From CAZFHZ01 sp964519015 (GTDB lineage Bacteria > Blakebacterota > Blakebacteria > Blakebacterales > CAYUVJ01), in NCBI GenBank assembly GCA_964519015.1, contig CAZFHZ010000017.1:1-42097 (forward strand): a stretch of DNA of 42,097 bases. Reading direction: 5' to 3'. Shown here piece after piece: positions 8,052 through 16,885 of the stretch (its first letter is position 1; every line of letters begins with the position of its first letter). Under the pieces are notes generated by a model that saw nothing but the letters and a program-made list of their open reading frames with translations, ran no database searches and was not told the DNA's origin. A program made the translations under genes and the position numbers.

Positions 8052-9056
8052 TCATTCGCGGGGTGGCGGCGGGACGAGCACTTCGAACAGCCTGCCTTCG
8101 AAACAAGCCTCGATCTCGGGGATCTCCTTCAATTCGAACAGGTAGGTGATCGCGATGGGATCGGCACGGAAGTCCGTGTGCCCCTCATAGAAGCCGTATC
8201 GCATGATGTAGTAAGGCACCATCTCACCGGTGTGGATATGGGACAGGCTCTTGATGAATTGGGCCATCTCCTCCCGGGTCAAGGCCGGATAGGCGTCCTC
8301 CAGGAACGAGACCTCAGAGGGGTCCATGTCCCGCCACATCTCCAGGTGGTACTGGCCCAGGATCTCATCGTCGAAGATGGATTCCTGCCACCCTCTCCCC
8401 CCCTGCCAGCTCACATGTACGCTTAGGCCGTTGTAGAGCAGGTAGTCGATCCCCATTCTGTCGAACAGCCACACTCCGTTCCTGATCCCCTCCAGCACGA
8501 TGTTCCACAGATGGAACAGCGGCCTGGCCAGTTCCGCATGCGTCAGCGAGAGGGCTCGGACCAGCCGGTCGTCCCGCTTGAGGACGGATACGATGTCCTC
8601 ATCCTCCCGCAGGAAACCGGCCCGTGAGTATTGCATCGGACGACCGATCCTGGTGATCTCGGCGACCGTCCGCCCGGTCATGGTCGTGATCCCATCCAGT
8701 TCCGATCCACTGTGGAGACCGGTTCTGGCCAGGGTCGGGAAGTCCGTGGCGTCCACCAGGAGCTGCCGGCCCTTGCCGTACAGCCGCTGTTTGTAGTCCA
8801 TGGAATCCCCATTCTCGACCGTGACCGGGAAGAGCAGCCATTGATCATCGGTCGTATGGGCGATGATGAACTCGAGACCCAGTTCGGTGGTGCCGGGAGA
8901 GGGTAGATCCGGAAGTTCGGATATCTTCTTCGGATAGAGGGGATAATCCCGGTTGTCGTATGAGATGTATCTCGTCTCCATTTCCTGGGCCGATATCGTG
9001 GCCGGCATCAAAAGCAAGAACCAGAAGCAGTTCAGTGGCCTGATCCTTTTCACCAT
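8052..9056 (-). CDS. Secreted protein of unknown function
   Basis: This is a 334-residue protein with a cleavable signal peptide, MVKRIRPLNCFWFLLLMPA, and a probable cleavage site after TISAQ. ATG 9056 is preceded by GGAGG; the longer frame upstream is the shadow of the ADOP gene. The mature protein begins ETRYISYDNRDYPLYPKKIS and is mostly charged and aromatic, with no membrane helix and no repeat. I do not recognise a family. Stretches such as HAELARPLFHLWNIVLEGIR and EMWRDMDPSEVSFLEDAYP look helical. It lies 50 bases after the ADOP permease on the same strand and may share its transcript, so it could be a periplasmic partner. That link rests on position only. Confidence 0.7.
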   Translation of the reverse strand: MVKRIRPLNCFWFLLLMPATISAQEMETRYISYDNRDYPLYPKKISELPDLPSPGTTELGLEFIIAHTTDDQWLLFPVTVENGDSMDYKQRLYGKGRQLLVDATDFPTLARTGLHSGSELDGITTMTGRTVAEITRIGRPMQYSRAGFLREDEDIVSVLKRDDRLVRALSLTHAELARPLFHLWNIVLEGIRNGVWLFDRMGIDYLLYNGLSVHVSWQGGRGWQESIFDDEILGQYHLEMWRDMDPSEVSFLEDAYPALTREEMAQFIKSLSHIHTGEMVPYYIMRYGFYEGHTDFRADPIAITYLFELKEIPEIEACFEGRLFEVLVPPPPRE

Positions 9057-9106
9057 TTCCTCCGCCTCTCGCCCCTGCAATGCGGTCAGAGCAGACAAAT
9101 CAGGTG

Positions 9107-11557
9107 CTATTGCGCGTTGAGCACCCGCACCGGATCGACCTTGGTCGCCCGCCGGGCGGGGAGCCAGCTCGCCAGCAGAGTGGCGGCGACCAGCACCCCG
9201 AGCGCGGCCAGGAAGGAGACCGGTTCGAAGGCGCCGACGTCGTAGAGCATACCGGAGACCGCCGAGGCCCCCAGCACCCCCAGAACCAGGCCGATCCCGG
9301 CCCCGACGGCGACCAGCACCACCCCCCGGCCCATGACGGCGGCCACAACCTGGGCCGGACGGGCACCCAGGGCGATGCGGATGCCGATCTCCCGGGTCTG
9401 CTGGACCACGCCGTAGGCGATCAGTCCCCATAATCCCAGGGCGGCCAGCAGCAGGGCCAGGACGGCGAAGATGGAGACCGAGACCCCGATGGCCCGGGCC
9501 GGGAGGAGGGCGAAGTCGAGCCTGTCCTGCATGGTCGCCAGGGCGGCCACCGGCAGGTCGGGGTCCATCTCCCGTAGGATGCGCCGGACCTCGGGGAAGA
9601 GGCTCTCGGGCTCCACATCGGTCCGTACGTGCACGTTCATCGCCCCGTCGTAACGGAGCTGGAAGGGGCGGTACATGTAGGGGGTGGGCTTCTCCCCCAG
9701 GGAGAAGTACTTCCCGGTCCCGGTCAGCCCGATCACTTCATAGCTGGGGGCGTCGGGTTCGTTGCCGTAACGGACGGTCTTGCCGAGCGGATCCTGACCC
9801 GGCCAGTAGCGGTCCACGAAGGCCTGGTTCACGACCAGGGCCTGGCGGGGCGCTGCCTCGGTCATCGACTCGAACCCGGTGCCGCGCAGGATCCGGACCC
9901 CCATGGCCGCGAAGTAGCCTTCATCCACCTGGTTGCGGCTGACGTCGGCCGGACGTCCGTCGGGGGACTCCCACCCTTCGGGCCAGATCCAGTTGGTGCT
10001 CATGCTCAAGTTGAGCGGGATGATCTGGGACATGCCGACCGAGCGGACCCCGGGGAGCTCGGCCAGACGCTGTTTCAAGTCCCGGTAGAACTGCCGGCCG
10101 CGGGCCTCGTCGTAGCCCTGCAGGTCGAGGTCGAAGGTGGCCACCACCTGGTGGCCGGGGTCGAACCCGGGATCGATGTTCTGTGCGTTACGGAGACTGC
10201 GCAGGACCAATCCGGAACCGATCAGCAGCACCATGGAGGCGGCCACCTGGCCGGCCACCAGCAAGTGCCGCAGCCGGTGGCTGCGCCGATCGCCGGTGGT
10301 GCGACCACCATGCAGGATCCCGACCACATCGGTGCGGGCCATCTCCAGGGCCGGCAACAGACCCAGCAGGAAGGCGGCGACGACCGCCAGCAGGGGAGTG
10401 AACCAGAGTGAGGAGGGATTCAAGTCGGTACCGAATTCCATCGGGATGTCCATGGTCGGCTGAGCCATGTTGGTCAGGGGGATCATCAGCAGGGAGAGGA
10501 GATAGCCGACCCCACCGGCGAGCAGCGCGTAGACCAGGCTCTCGACCATCATCTGCCCCACCAGGGTGCGCCGGTCGGCTCCCAGCGCCCGGCGTACCCC
10601 CAGCTCGCGGCGCCGGGCGGCCGAGCGGGCCAGCACCAGGCCGGCCACGTTGGCGCAGGTGAGCAGCAGGAGCAGGCCGCAGACCACCGTAAGCAGCAGG
10701 ACCGCCGCCTGGAACCCCGGGCGGACGATCGGGTGGAGACTGGAGGCCCGTTCCGAGAGGATCACCCCCCTCGCCCCCTTGTTGCTGTCGGGGTAGAGCT
10801 CCTCCAGGTTCGCCATGAGGGCGTCCATCTCCCCCTGGGCCTGTTCCAGCGTCGCTCCCGGCGCCAGGCGGGCCACCGCGCACATCAGGAAATGGTTGCC
10901 CCGGCCGAAGGAGTAACCGCGCAGGATCTGCCCGCGCATCGAGAGGGGCACCCAGAGGGAACTGACGAATCCGACCTGCCCCGATCGGAAGCGCCGGTCG
11001 GCCACCCCGACCACCGTGAAGGGGTCCCCGTTGAGACGCACCGAACTCCCGATCACCGCCGGATCCCCTCCGAACCGGCTCTGCCACAGGCCGTAGGAGA
11101 GGATGAGAACGGAGTGGGTGCCTTCCTGGGCGTACTCCTCCGGGAGGAAGTCCCGCCCCAGTTCCATGCCCACCCCCAGGGTGCGGAAGTAGTTGCCCGA
11201 TACGATGGTCCCCCAGGTGCGTTCGGTCTCCTCGCCGGTCGAAACGTGGACCGGCATGAAGGTCTCCACCGCCGTGCTCTCGAAGGAGGTCATCCGGTCG
11301 CGCCAGTCCTCGTAGTCGGGGATGGAGACCGAGCCGTATTCGAAACCGTTCTCCCCCGCCCAGCGCGTGTAGACGCGCACGATCCGGTCGCGGTCGGCGA
11401 TCGGCAGGTCGGGCGAGAGCGTGCCCCGGGCGAACTCGAAGAGGGCCACGTTGGCGCCTATGCCGACGGCCAGGCAGAGCACCACGGCGGCGGCGAAACC
11501 GGGGTTCTTGCGCATCTGGCGTAGGGTGAAGCGGAGGTCGTGGAGGATTCGGGTCAT
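9107..11557 (-). CDS. ADOP-type FtsX/MacB-like permease
   Basis: This is an 816-residue duplicated permease. The N-terminus (MTRILHDLRFTLRQMRKNPG) leads into the first helix AVVLCLAVGIGANVALFEF. The first FtsX bundle has RRRELGVRRALGADRRTLVG and the second has QQTREIGIRIALGARPAQVV, the usual coupling segments. Two MacB-type periplasmic domains lie between the helices. ATG 11557 has GAGAGGG six bases upstream. It has no ATPase partner nearby. It follows the TerC gene by 67 bases and precedes a secreted protein of unknown function. The substrate is unknown; related systems export peptides, lipids or small molecules, or transmit mechanical force to periplasmic partners. Confidence 0.88.
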   Translation of the reverse strand: MTRILHDLRFTLRQMRKNPGFAAAVVLCLAVGIGANVALFEFARGTLSPDLPIADRDRIVRVYTRWAGENGFEYGSVSIPDYEDWRDRMTSFESTAVETFMPVHVSTGEETERTWGTIVSGNYFRTLGVGMELGRDFLPEEYAQEGTHSVLILSYGLWQSRFGGDPAVIGSSVRLNGDPFTVVGVADRRFRSGQVGFVSSLWVPLSMRGQILRGYSFGRGNHFLMCAVARLAPGATLEQAQGEMDALMANLEELYPDSNKGARGVILSERASSLHPIVRPGFQAAVLLLTVVCGLLLLLTCANVAGLVLARSAARRRELGVRRALGADRRTLVGQMMVESLVYALLAGGVGYLLSLLMIPLTNMAQPTMDIPMEFGTDLNPSSLWFTPLLAVVAAFLLGLLPALEMARTDVVGILHGGRTTGDRRSHRLRHLLVAGQVAASMVLLIGSGLVLRSLRNAQNIDPGFDPGHQVVATFDLDLQGYDEARGRQFYRDLKQRLAELPGVRSVGMSQIIPLNLSMSTNWIWPEGWESPDGRPADVSRNQVDEGYFAAMGVRILRGTGFESMTEAAPRQALVVNQAFVDRYWPGQDPLGKTVRYGNEPDAPSYEVIGLTGTGKYFSLGEKPTPYMYRPFQLRYDGAMNVHVRTDVEPESLFPEVRRILREMDPDLPVAALATMQDRLDFALLPARAIGVSVSIFAVLALLLAALGLWGLIAYGVVQQTREIGIRIALGARPAQVVAAVMGRGVVLVAVGAGIGLVLGVLGASAVSGMLYDVGAFEPVSFLAALGVLVAATLLASWLPARRATKVDPVRVLNAQ

Positions 11558-11624
11558 CGGGCCCTCTCGGGGGAGCAGAACGGTATTGTGTACTCCATAC
11601 TACTACTCGAACATACCCCAGGTT

Positions 11625-12623
11625 TCACTCGATCGTATTTTCCCCGGCCGGCGGCTCCTCGCGAGCCGGCGGCTCCTCGCGGGCCGGCGGTTCCTCGCGG
11701 GCCGGCGGTTCCTCGCGGGCCGGCCAGAGCAGGGAGAGGAGGGTGGTGACGGCCAGCACACCGAGCACCAGGGCGAGGACGGTGGTCGTGGGCACGTGGA
11801 CGAGCCTCTCCCCCAGCATGCGCAGCCCGATCAGGCAGAGGATGAGCGAGAGTCCGTAGTGGAGGAAACGGAGCCGCTGGAGGATTCCGGCCAGGGCGAA
11901 GTAGAGTGCGCGCAGTCCCAGGATGGCGAAGATGTTCGAGGTGTAAGCCACCAGGGGATCGCGGGTGACCGCCAGCACGGCCGGGACCGAGTCAAGGGCA
12001 AAGACCAGGTCGGTGGTCTCGATGGCCACCAGGACCAGCAGCAGCGGAGTCGCCCAGAAGCGCCGCCCCCGCCGGTAGAAGAAACGGCCGTGACCGAAGC
12101 GGCGGGTCAGGGGGAGGAAGCGGCGCAGCAGCAGGACCACCCGGTTGCGACCCGGGTCGGGGGCCATGTCCCCCCGGATGAGCAGCCGCACCCCCGAGTA
12201 GATGAGCACCCCCCCGAGCAGGTAGGAGAGCCACTCGAAACGGTGGATGGCGGCCACGCCGGCGCCGATCATCACCCCTCGGAAGAGAATGGCCGACAAT
12301 ATACCCCAGAAGAGCACCCGGTGCTGGTGCCGGGCCGGCACCCCGAAATGCCGGAAGACGATCAGGAAGAGGAAGATATTGTCGACACTGAGCGACTTCT
12401 CGACCACGTAGGCGGTCAGGTAGGAGAGCGCCGCTTCCCGCCCCAGCTCCAGCCCCATGGGGAGCGCGAAGGCCAGTCCGAGCGAGATCCAGAGCACGCT
12501 CCAGCGGACCGCCTGCCGCGTGGTTAGGGCGCGCGACTCCCGGTTGAAGATACCGAGGTCGAGGGCCAGCGTGACCAGGACCAGGACACCGAACAGGAGC
12601 CAGAGCAGCAGGTGCGGTTCCAC
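11625..12623 (-). CDS. TerC family integral membrane protein with repetitive tail
   Basis: This is a 332-residue protein with about nine membrane helices. It carries the TerC signature acidic motifs within the membrane: VEKSLSVDNIFLFLIV near residues 74-89 and ETTDLVFALDSVPAV near 202-216. The family (Alx/TerC/YkoY) exports or handles metal ions, mainly manganese, and was first linked to tellurite resistance. The start is GTG 12623. The last 30 residues form a cytoplasmic tail with four AREEPP repeats, encoded by an 18-bp tandem array. I see no yybP-ykoY manganese riboswitch in the 130-base spacer upstream. Substrate specificity cannot be read from sequence. Confidence 0.88.
   Translation of the reverse strand: MEPHLLLWLLFGVLVLVTLALDLGIFNRESRALTTRQAVRWSVLWISLGLAFALPMGLELGREAALSYLTAYVVEKSLSVDNIFLFLIVFRHFGVPARHQHRVLFWGILSAILFRGVMIGAGVAAIHRFEWLSYLLGGVLIYSGVRLLIRGDMAPDPGRNRVVLLLRRFLPLTRRFGHGRFFYRRGRRFWATPLLLVLVAIETTDLVFALDSVPAVLAVTRDPLVAYTSNIFAILGLRALYFALAGILQRLRFLHYGLSLILCLIGLRMLGERLVHVPTTTVLALVLGVLAVTTLLSLLWPAREEPPAREEPPAREEPPAREEPPAGENTIE
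11647..11718. repeat. Minisatellite, four 18-bp units, in the TerC tail
   Basis: Four tandem units beginning GCCGGCGG and ending CTCGCG(A/G) run in register from 11647, with a partial fifth (GCCGGC) at 11719. Units differ at only two positions (C/T and A/G). On the minus strand each unit encodes AREEPP. The unit length is a multiple of three, so copy-number change would lengthen or shorten the tail without a frameshift. Confidence 0.9.
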
Positions 12624-12709
12624 GCCCGCATGATAACGGCCCGGCCGTTGCTCCGTAAGGGGATCCGGTCAGGGGACGCGCCGCAGGTAACAGGCCACCT
12701 GGTCCCCCT

Positions 12710-12736
12710 CTCCCCGCTCGTTCAGAAGACGGGGAG
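12710..12736 (-). terminator. Hairpin after the APC permease gene (terminator-like)
   Basis: CTCCCCG (12710-12716) and CGGGGAG (12730-12736) form a perfect 7-bp stem with a 13-base loop, 18 bases past the permease stop. No T-tract follows on the minus strand, so intrinsic termination is uncertain. Confidence 0.35.
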
Positions 12737-12753
12737 GGAGGGAGAGCGCCCAC

Positions 12754-14112
12754 TCAGCCTGCCGACGCCGACTTGCGCCGCCAGTAGAGATAGGCCGGCA
12801 GACCGAGCAGGATGATCCCCAGACCCGCCAGGGCGTTCCAGAACTGGCTGATCAGGCTGTTCACCGCGATGTAGGCGGCGGCCAGGATGAAGAGGGCCGG
12901 CGTGACCGGGTAACCGAGGGTCCGGATCGGCCGGGGGGTGTCCGGGCGCTTGCGCCGCAGCACGAAGACGGCCGCCACGGTCAGCCCGAAGAAGAGCCAC
13001 TGGCCGAAGATGACATAGGTGAAGAGCTGTTCGAAGGTCCCCGAGACGCTCAGGAGCATGCTCCAGGTCCCGATGGCCAGGATGGCCACGTGAGGGGTGC
13101 GGAAGCGCGGGTGGACGGCCGCGATGCGCCGGAAGAAGAGTCCGTCCTGGGCCATGGCGAAGTAGACCCGGGGGGAGCAGAGCAGGTTCTGGTTGGTCGC
13201 CCCGGTGATGGAGAGCAGGATGATCACCGCGATGATGGTGGCCCCCACCGGCCCCACGGCCAGGGCCATCACGTCACTGGCCACCCGCGGCAGGTGGGCG
13301 ATCTCGGAGGCCGGGAAGGCCCACAGGTAGGCCAGGTTGGCGATCAGGTAGATGAAGATGACGGCCAAGGTGCCGGCCAGGATCCCGAGCGGCAGGTTGC
13401 GCGCCCCGTCCCGCGTCTCCCCCCCGCTGTAGGTGGCCGCCTCCCACCCCTTAAAGGCCCAGAGCACGGCCACCAGGGCCACCCCGAAGCGACCGACCAG
13501 GTCGGCCGAGAAGGGTTCGGGGGCCGGACTCACCCAGTTTTGCGGTTCACCGTCGATGAGCAGGAAGGCCATCACGCACAGACCAAGCAGGGCGCCGAAC
13601 TTGATGATGGTCAGCACGTTCTGGACGTTGGCCCCCCAGCGTACCCCCAGGTAGTTGATGAGCATCAGAGCGGCGATGAAGAGCACCGCCACCACCTTCA
13701 TCAACACCGGGGAGAGGGGGAGGAACTGGGGGAGGTAGAGGGAGGAGAAGGCCACTGCGAGGGTGGCCACCGCCCCCGAGTCGATGACCAGGAAGAGCGT
13801 CCAGCCGAAGAGGAAAGCGAGCAAGGAGCCGTAGGCCTCGCGCAGGTAGACGTAGACCCCCCCCGCCTCGGGCATCATCGAGCCCAGTTCGGCGAAGGCC
13901 AGCGCCCCGAAGAAGCTGAGCACCCCCCCGGTGATCCAGACCGCGAAGATGAGGACGGGCGAGGAGATACCGGCGGCGATGCTGGCCGGGACCAGGAAGA
14001 TCCCCGACCCGATCACCCCACCGATGACGATGCTGACGATATCCCAGAAGCCGAGCACCCGGAGCAGACCGGGGGAGGAGGTCGGGGTTGGAGGAGAGGT
14101 CGGTTGCGCCAT
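12754..14112 (-). CDS. APC-superfamily amino acid permease
   Basis: This is a 452-residue transporter with about twelve membrane helices. Helix 1 has the APC substrate-binding motif SIVIGGVIGSGIFLVPASIA (about 26-45). A further helix has FAELGSMMPEAGGVYVYLRE (about 73-92), and WAFKGWEAATYSGGETRD lies near 218-235. These match the LAT/SteT-like branch, which exchanges or takes up neutral amino acids. A Pro/Ser/Thr-rich leader precedes helix 1. ATG 14112 has GGGAG about six bases upstream. A TATAAT box lies 54 bases upstream at 14166-14171. A weak hairpin follows the gene. The actual amino acid cannot be told from sequence. Confidence 0.88.
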   Translation of the reverse strand: MAQPTSPPTPTSSPGLLRVLGFWDIVSIVIGGVIGSGIFLVPASIAAGISSPVLIFAVWITGGVLSFFGALAFAELGSMMPEAGGVYVYLREAYGSLLAFLFGWTLFLVIDSGAVATLAVAFSSLYLPQFLPLSPVLMKVVAVLFIAALMLINYLGVRWGANVQNVLTIIKFGALLGLCVMAFLLIDGEPQNWVSPAPEPFSADLVGRFGVALVAVLWAFKGWEAATYSGGETRDGARNLPLGILAGTLAVIFIYLIANLAYLWAFPASEIAHLPRVASDVMALAVGPVGATIIAVIILLSITGATNQNLLCSPRVYFAMAQDGLFFRRIAAVHPRFRTPHVAILAIGTWSMLLSVSGTFEQLFTYVIFGQWLFFGLTVAAVFVLRRKRPDTPRPIRTLGYPVTPALFILAAAYIAVNSLISQFWNALAGLGIILLGLPAYLYWRRKSASAG

Positions 14113-14165
14113 GGAGGACTCCCGGATGAGTGGGTGCGCCGCGCTGGCCGTTACGGAATCAAGGG

Positions 14166-14194
14166 ATTATAGGCGGCCCCTCGGACGGGCGCCA
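14166..14194 (-). promoter_or_regulatory. Possible promoter of the APC permease
   Basis: Reading the minus strand, a perfect TATAAT (14166-14171) is preceded at 17 bases by TGGCGC, a poor -35. The -10 lies about 54 bases before the permease ATG. The strength of the -10 suggests a promoter; the weak -35 suggests an activator or another sigma factor. Confidence 0.4.
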
Positions 14195-14202
14195 GTCGGC
14201 CC

Positions 14203-14339
14203 CCGGCCCGGCCAAGCGCCACCACGGAGGCCGGGACGGGACAGGCCCGAAACGGACCTTTCGCAGCGCAGCGGAGCGGTCCGGGAGGGCCTGCCCGGAC
14301 CGGCCCGGGCAAGCGCCTCAAGGCCGGGCCGGGGACAGG
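14203..14339. repeat. Imperfect direct repeats with a central hairpin, divergent intergenic region
   Basis: The 348-base space between the divergent APC permease and ADOP genes (14113-14460) has no gene. It holds two similar GC-rich stretches, 14203-14245 and 14300-14339, both running CCGGCCCGG(C/G)CAAGCGCC to GGGACAGG. Between them GGTCCGGG (14278-14285) pairs perfectly with CCCGGACC (14294-14301) around an 8-base loop. The hairpin abuts the second repeat. The arrangement could be a regulatory site or a small dispersed element; the sequence does not decide. Confidence 0.5.
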
Positions 14340-14460
14340 TAGTCGCAACTTCACGCTAGCTGGGTGCGTATCCTTGAAGGTACGGCGACGCGGAGTTGAG
14401 CTGTGGGGGCTTCCGCGCGTTCGAGTGCCTCGGACCCGCCACCTACACAGAAGGCGTCGC

Positions 14461-16875
14461 ATGGACTCTTTCCTGACCGACCTGCGCCACAGCCTCCGGC
14501 TGCTGCTCAAGAACCCCGGTTTGACCGCGACCTGCGTGCTCACCCTCGGCCTGGGGATCGGTCTCTCTGCGGTCATGTTCAGCATCATCAACGGCAGCCT
14601 GCTCCAACCGCTCCCCTTCGAGGATCCCGGGCGGATCATGATGCTGTGGCGGTCCAATCCGGACCAGGGCGCCCAGCGGATGGGCGTGACGATCCACGAC
14701 CTGGAGGACTGGCAGGCCCAGCAGACTTCCTTCGAGGAACTGGGGGGCTGGTACAGCGGCACGATCAACATGACCTTCGGCGAGGACCGCCCCGAACGCT
14801 TCGACGGGGCCTTCTGCCAGCCCGACCTCTTCCGGGTGGTCAAGGTGAACCCGTTGCTGGGGCGTCTCTTCACCGACGAGGAGATGCTGCCCGAGAATCC
14901 TCACGTGACGGTGATCAGCTATCAACTCTGGCAGGACCGCTTCGGGGGCGACGCGGGCGTGCTCGGCCGGGCGGTACGCGTGAACGGGATGAACTCCACC
15001 ATCATCGGGGTCATGCCCGAGGGATTCCTCTTCCCGGAGAACGACGACGTCTGGGTTCCCCAGCGTCAGGATCCCCGCCAGCTCGAGCGCGGCAACGGAA
15101 TCCAGCTCCAAGCCATGGGCCGGCTGCGCCGGGACGTACCGCTGGCCCGGGCGCGGACGGAGATGGAGGGGATCAGCGCCCGCCTGGCCGAGCAGTACCC
15201 CGACACGAACCGGGGCGTGGTGGCCGTGATCCAATCCACCGGCGACTCGATCATGGACGCCCAGAGCCGGGTCGTGATCTGGGTCATGCAGGCGGCCTTC
15301 CTGGCCATCCTGCTGATCGCCTGCATCAATGTCGCCAACCTGCTGCTGGCCCGGGCCATCGTGCGCTCCCGTGAGGTGGCCGTGCGCACCTCGCTGGGGG
15401 CAACTCCCCGACGTATCATCGGCATGCTGCTGCTCGAGGCCGCCCTCCTGGCAGTCGCCGGAGCGCTGGTGGGACTGGTCCTCGGCCACTTCGGGATCAC
15501 CTACTTCGACCGGGCGATCGCCTTCACCGATCCACCCTGGTGGTTTGATTTCTCGATCAACGGCCGGGTGGTCCTCTTCGTGCTCGGCCTGACCCTCTTC
15601 GCCGCCCTGGTCTCGGGCCTGCTGCCCGCCCTGCAGGCCTCGCGCACCGACATCAACACCGTCCTCAAGGACGAGAGCCGGGGGGCCACCGGCTTCCGGA
15701 TGTCCCGCTTCAGCCGGGGGCTGGTGGTGGTCGAGATCGCCTTCTCCATCGGCCTGCTCTTCGCCGCCGGCCTGATGACCCGCAGCGTGCTCAAACTGAG
15801 CACCTTCGATTTCGGGGTGAAGATGGAGAACGTGCTGACCGCCCGCGTCGGGCTCTTCGAAGGGGATTACCCCAATGTAGACAGCCGCCGACGTTTCTGG
15901 CGGGAGTTGCAGCTGCGCCTGGAAGCGATGCCCGGAGTGGTCTCAGCCACCCTCACCCCCTTTCTGCCGGTGCGGGGTTCCAACGGCGGCCAGTTCCTGA
16001 CCCAGGGGGAGGAGTTCGATCCCAACGTGCAGTATCCCGAGACCCGGCTCAAGCCGGTCACCCCCGGCTACTTCGAGACCATGGGTATCCCGGTCCTGAA
16101 AGGCCGCGCCCTGGCTGAGGTGGACATCGACGGTCCCGTCACGGCGGTGATCAACCAGGCTTTCGTCGACCGCTACCTTGAGGGGCGTGACCCGATCGGG
16201 CTGCTGGCCCGCGGTGCCTCCCCCGATCCGAACGAACCGTGGTATGAGGTCGTAGGCGTGGTCGGGAACGAGTACACCGACCCGGAGAATGAGAATCCGG
16301 CCATCGCCTACTACAGCATGTACCTGGATGACTTCAATTTCGTCAGCCTGGCCCTGAAGACCCGGGGCGACCCGCTCTCCTTCATCCCCCCCTTGCGCGA
16401 CGTGGTGGTGAGCCTCGACCCGAACCTGCCCATCTACTGGACTCAGACCTTGAAGGATGCGATCAAGGAGAACACCTGGGTCTACTCGGTCTTCGGCTGG
16501 TTGATGATCGTGGGGGGGGCGGCCGCGCTCTTCCTGGCCGCGGTGGGGCTCTATGGGGTGATGGCCTTCACGGTCGGCCGGCGCACGCTGGAGATCGGAG
16601 TGCGGATGGCCCTGGGCGCCGACGCCCGCCGGGTGGTCCGCCTTATCGTCCGCCAGGGGAGCGTCCAGTTGCTGGTCGGCGGTGTGCTGGGAGCGGTCCT
16701 GGCCTTCCTGCTGGGGAAAGCACTGGGACTGATGCTCTTCGGCATCGAGCCCTCCGATCCCGTAACCCTGGCGGTGGTCATGGTCGTCCTGCTGGCCACC
16801 GGGGGGCTGGCCACCCTCATCCCGGCCTGGCGGGCCACCCGGGTCGACCCGGTGGAAGCCCTGCGGCAGAACTGA
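14461..16875 (+). CDS. ADOP-type FtsX/MacB-like permease
   Basis: This is an 804-residue duplicated permease beginning MDSFLTDLRHSLRLLLKNPG. I chose ATG 14461 because AGAAGG lies six bases upstream and the first helix (TATCVLTLGLGIGLSAVMFS) then follows at the family's usual distance. The longer frame from 14374 adds 29 Arg-rich residues unlike any ADOP start. Coupling segments are RSREVAVRTSLGATPRRIIG (first bundle) and RRTLEIGVRMALGADARRVV (second). Two MacB-type periplasmic domains fill the rest. It stands alone, divergent from the APC permease and convergent with the GH92 gene, whose stop lies 10 bases away. Partner ATPase and substrate are unknown. Confidence 0.87.
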   Translation: MDSFLTDLRHSLRLLLKNPGLTATCVLTLGLGIGLSAVMFSIINGSLLQPLPFEDPGRIMMLWRSNPDQGAQRMGVTIHDLEDWQAQQTSFEELGGWYSGTINMTFGEDRPERFDGAFCQPDLFRVVKVNPLLGRLFTDEEMLPENPHVTVISYQLWQDRFGGDAGVLGRAVRVNGMNSTIIGVMPEGFLFPENDDVWVPQRQDPRQLERGNGIQLQAMGRLRRDVPLARARTEMEGISARLAEQYPDTNRGVVAVIQSTGDSIMDAQSRVVIWVMQAAFLAILLIACINVANLLLARAIVRSREVAVRTSLGATPRRIIGMLLLEAALLAVAGALVGLVLGHFGITYFDRAIAFTDPPWWFDFSINGRVVLFVLGLTLFAALVSGLLPALQASRTDINTVLKDESRGATGFRMSRFSRGLVVVEIAFSIGLLFAAGLMTRSVLKLSTFDFGVKMENVLTARVGLFEGDYPNVDSRRRFWRELQLRLEAMPGVVSATLTPFLPVRGSNGGQFLTQGEEFDPNVQYPETRLKPVTPGYFETMGIPVLKGRALAEVDIDGPVTAVINQAFVDRYLEGRDPIGLLARGASPDPNEPWYEVVGVVGNEYTDPENENPAIAYYSMYLDDFNFVSLALKTRGDPLSFIPPLRDVVVSLDPNLPIYWTQTLKDAIKENTWVYSVFGWLMIVGGAAALFLAAVGLYGVMAFTVGRRTLEIGVRMALGADARRVVRLIVRQGSVQLLVGGVLGAVLAFLLGKALGLMLFGIEPSDPVTLAVVMVVLLATGGLATLIPAWRATRVDPVEALRQN

Positions 16876-16885
16876 GCCGGGGGGC

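Noticed and set aside
11558..11624. Promoter for the second ADOP in the TerC-ADOP gap
   Set aside because: Only 67 bases with no credible -35/-10 pair; read-through from TerC is as likely.
14374..14460. Extra 29 residues at the start of the third ADOP
   Set aside because: Arg-rich, unlike ADOP starts; ATG 14461 has a ribosome site and standard spacing to the first helix.
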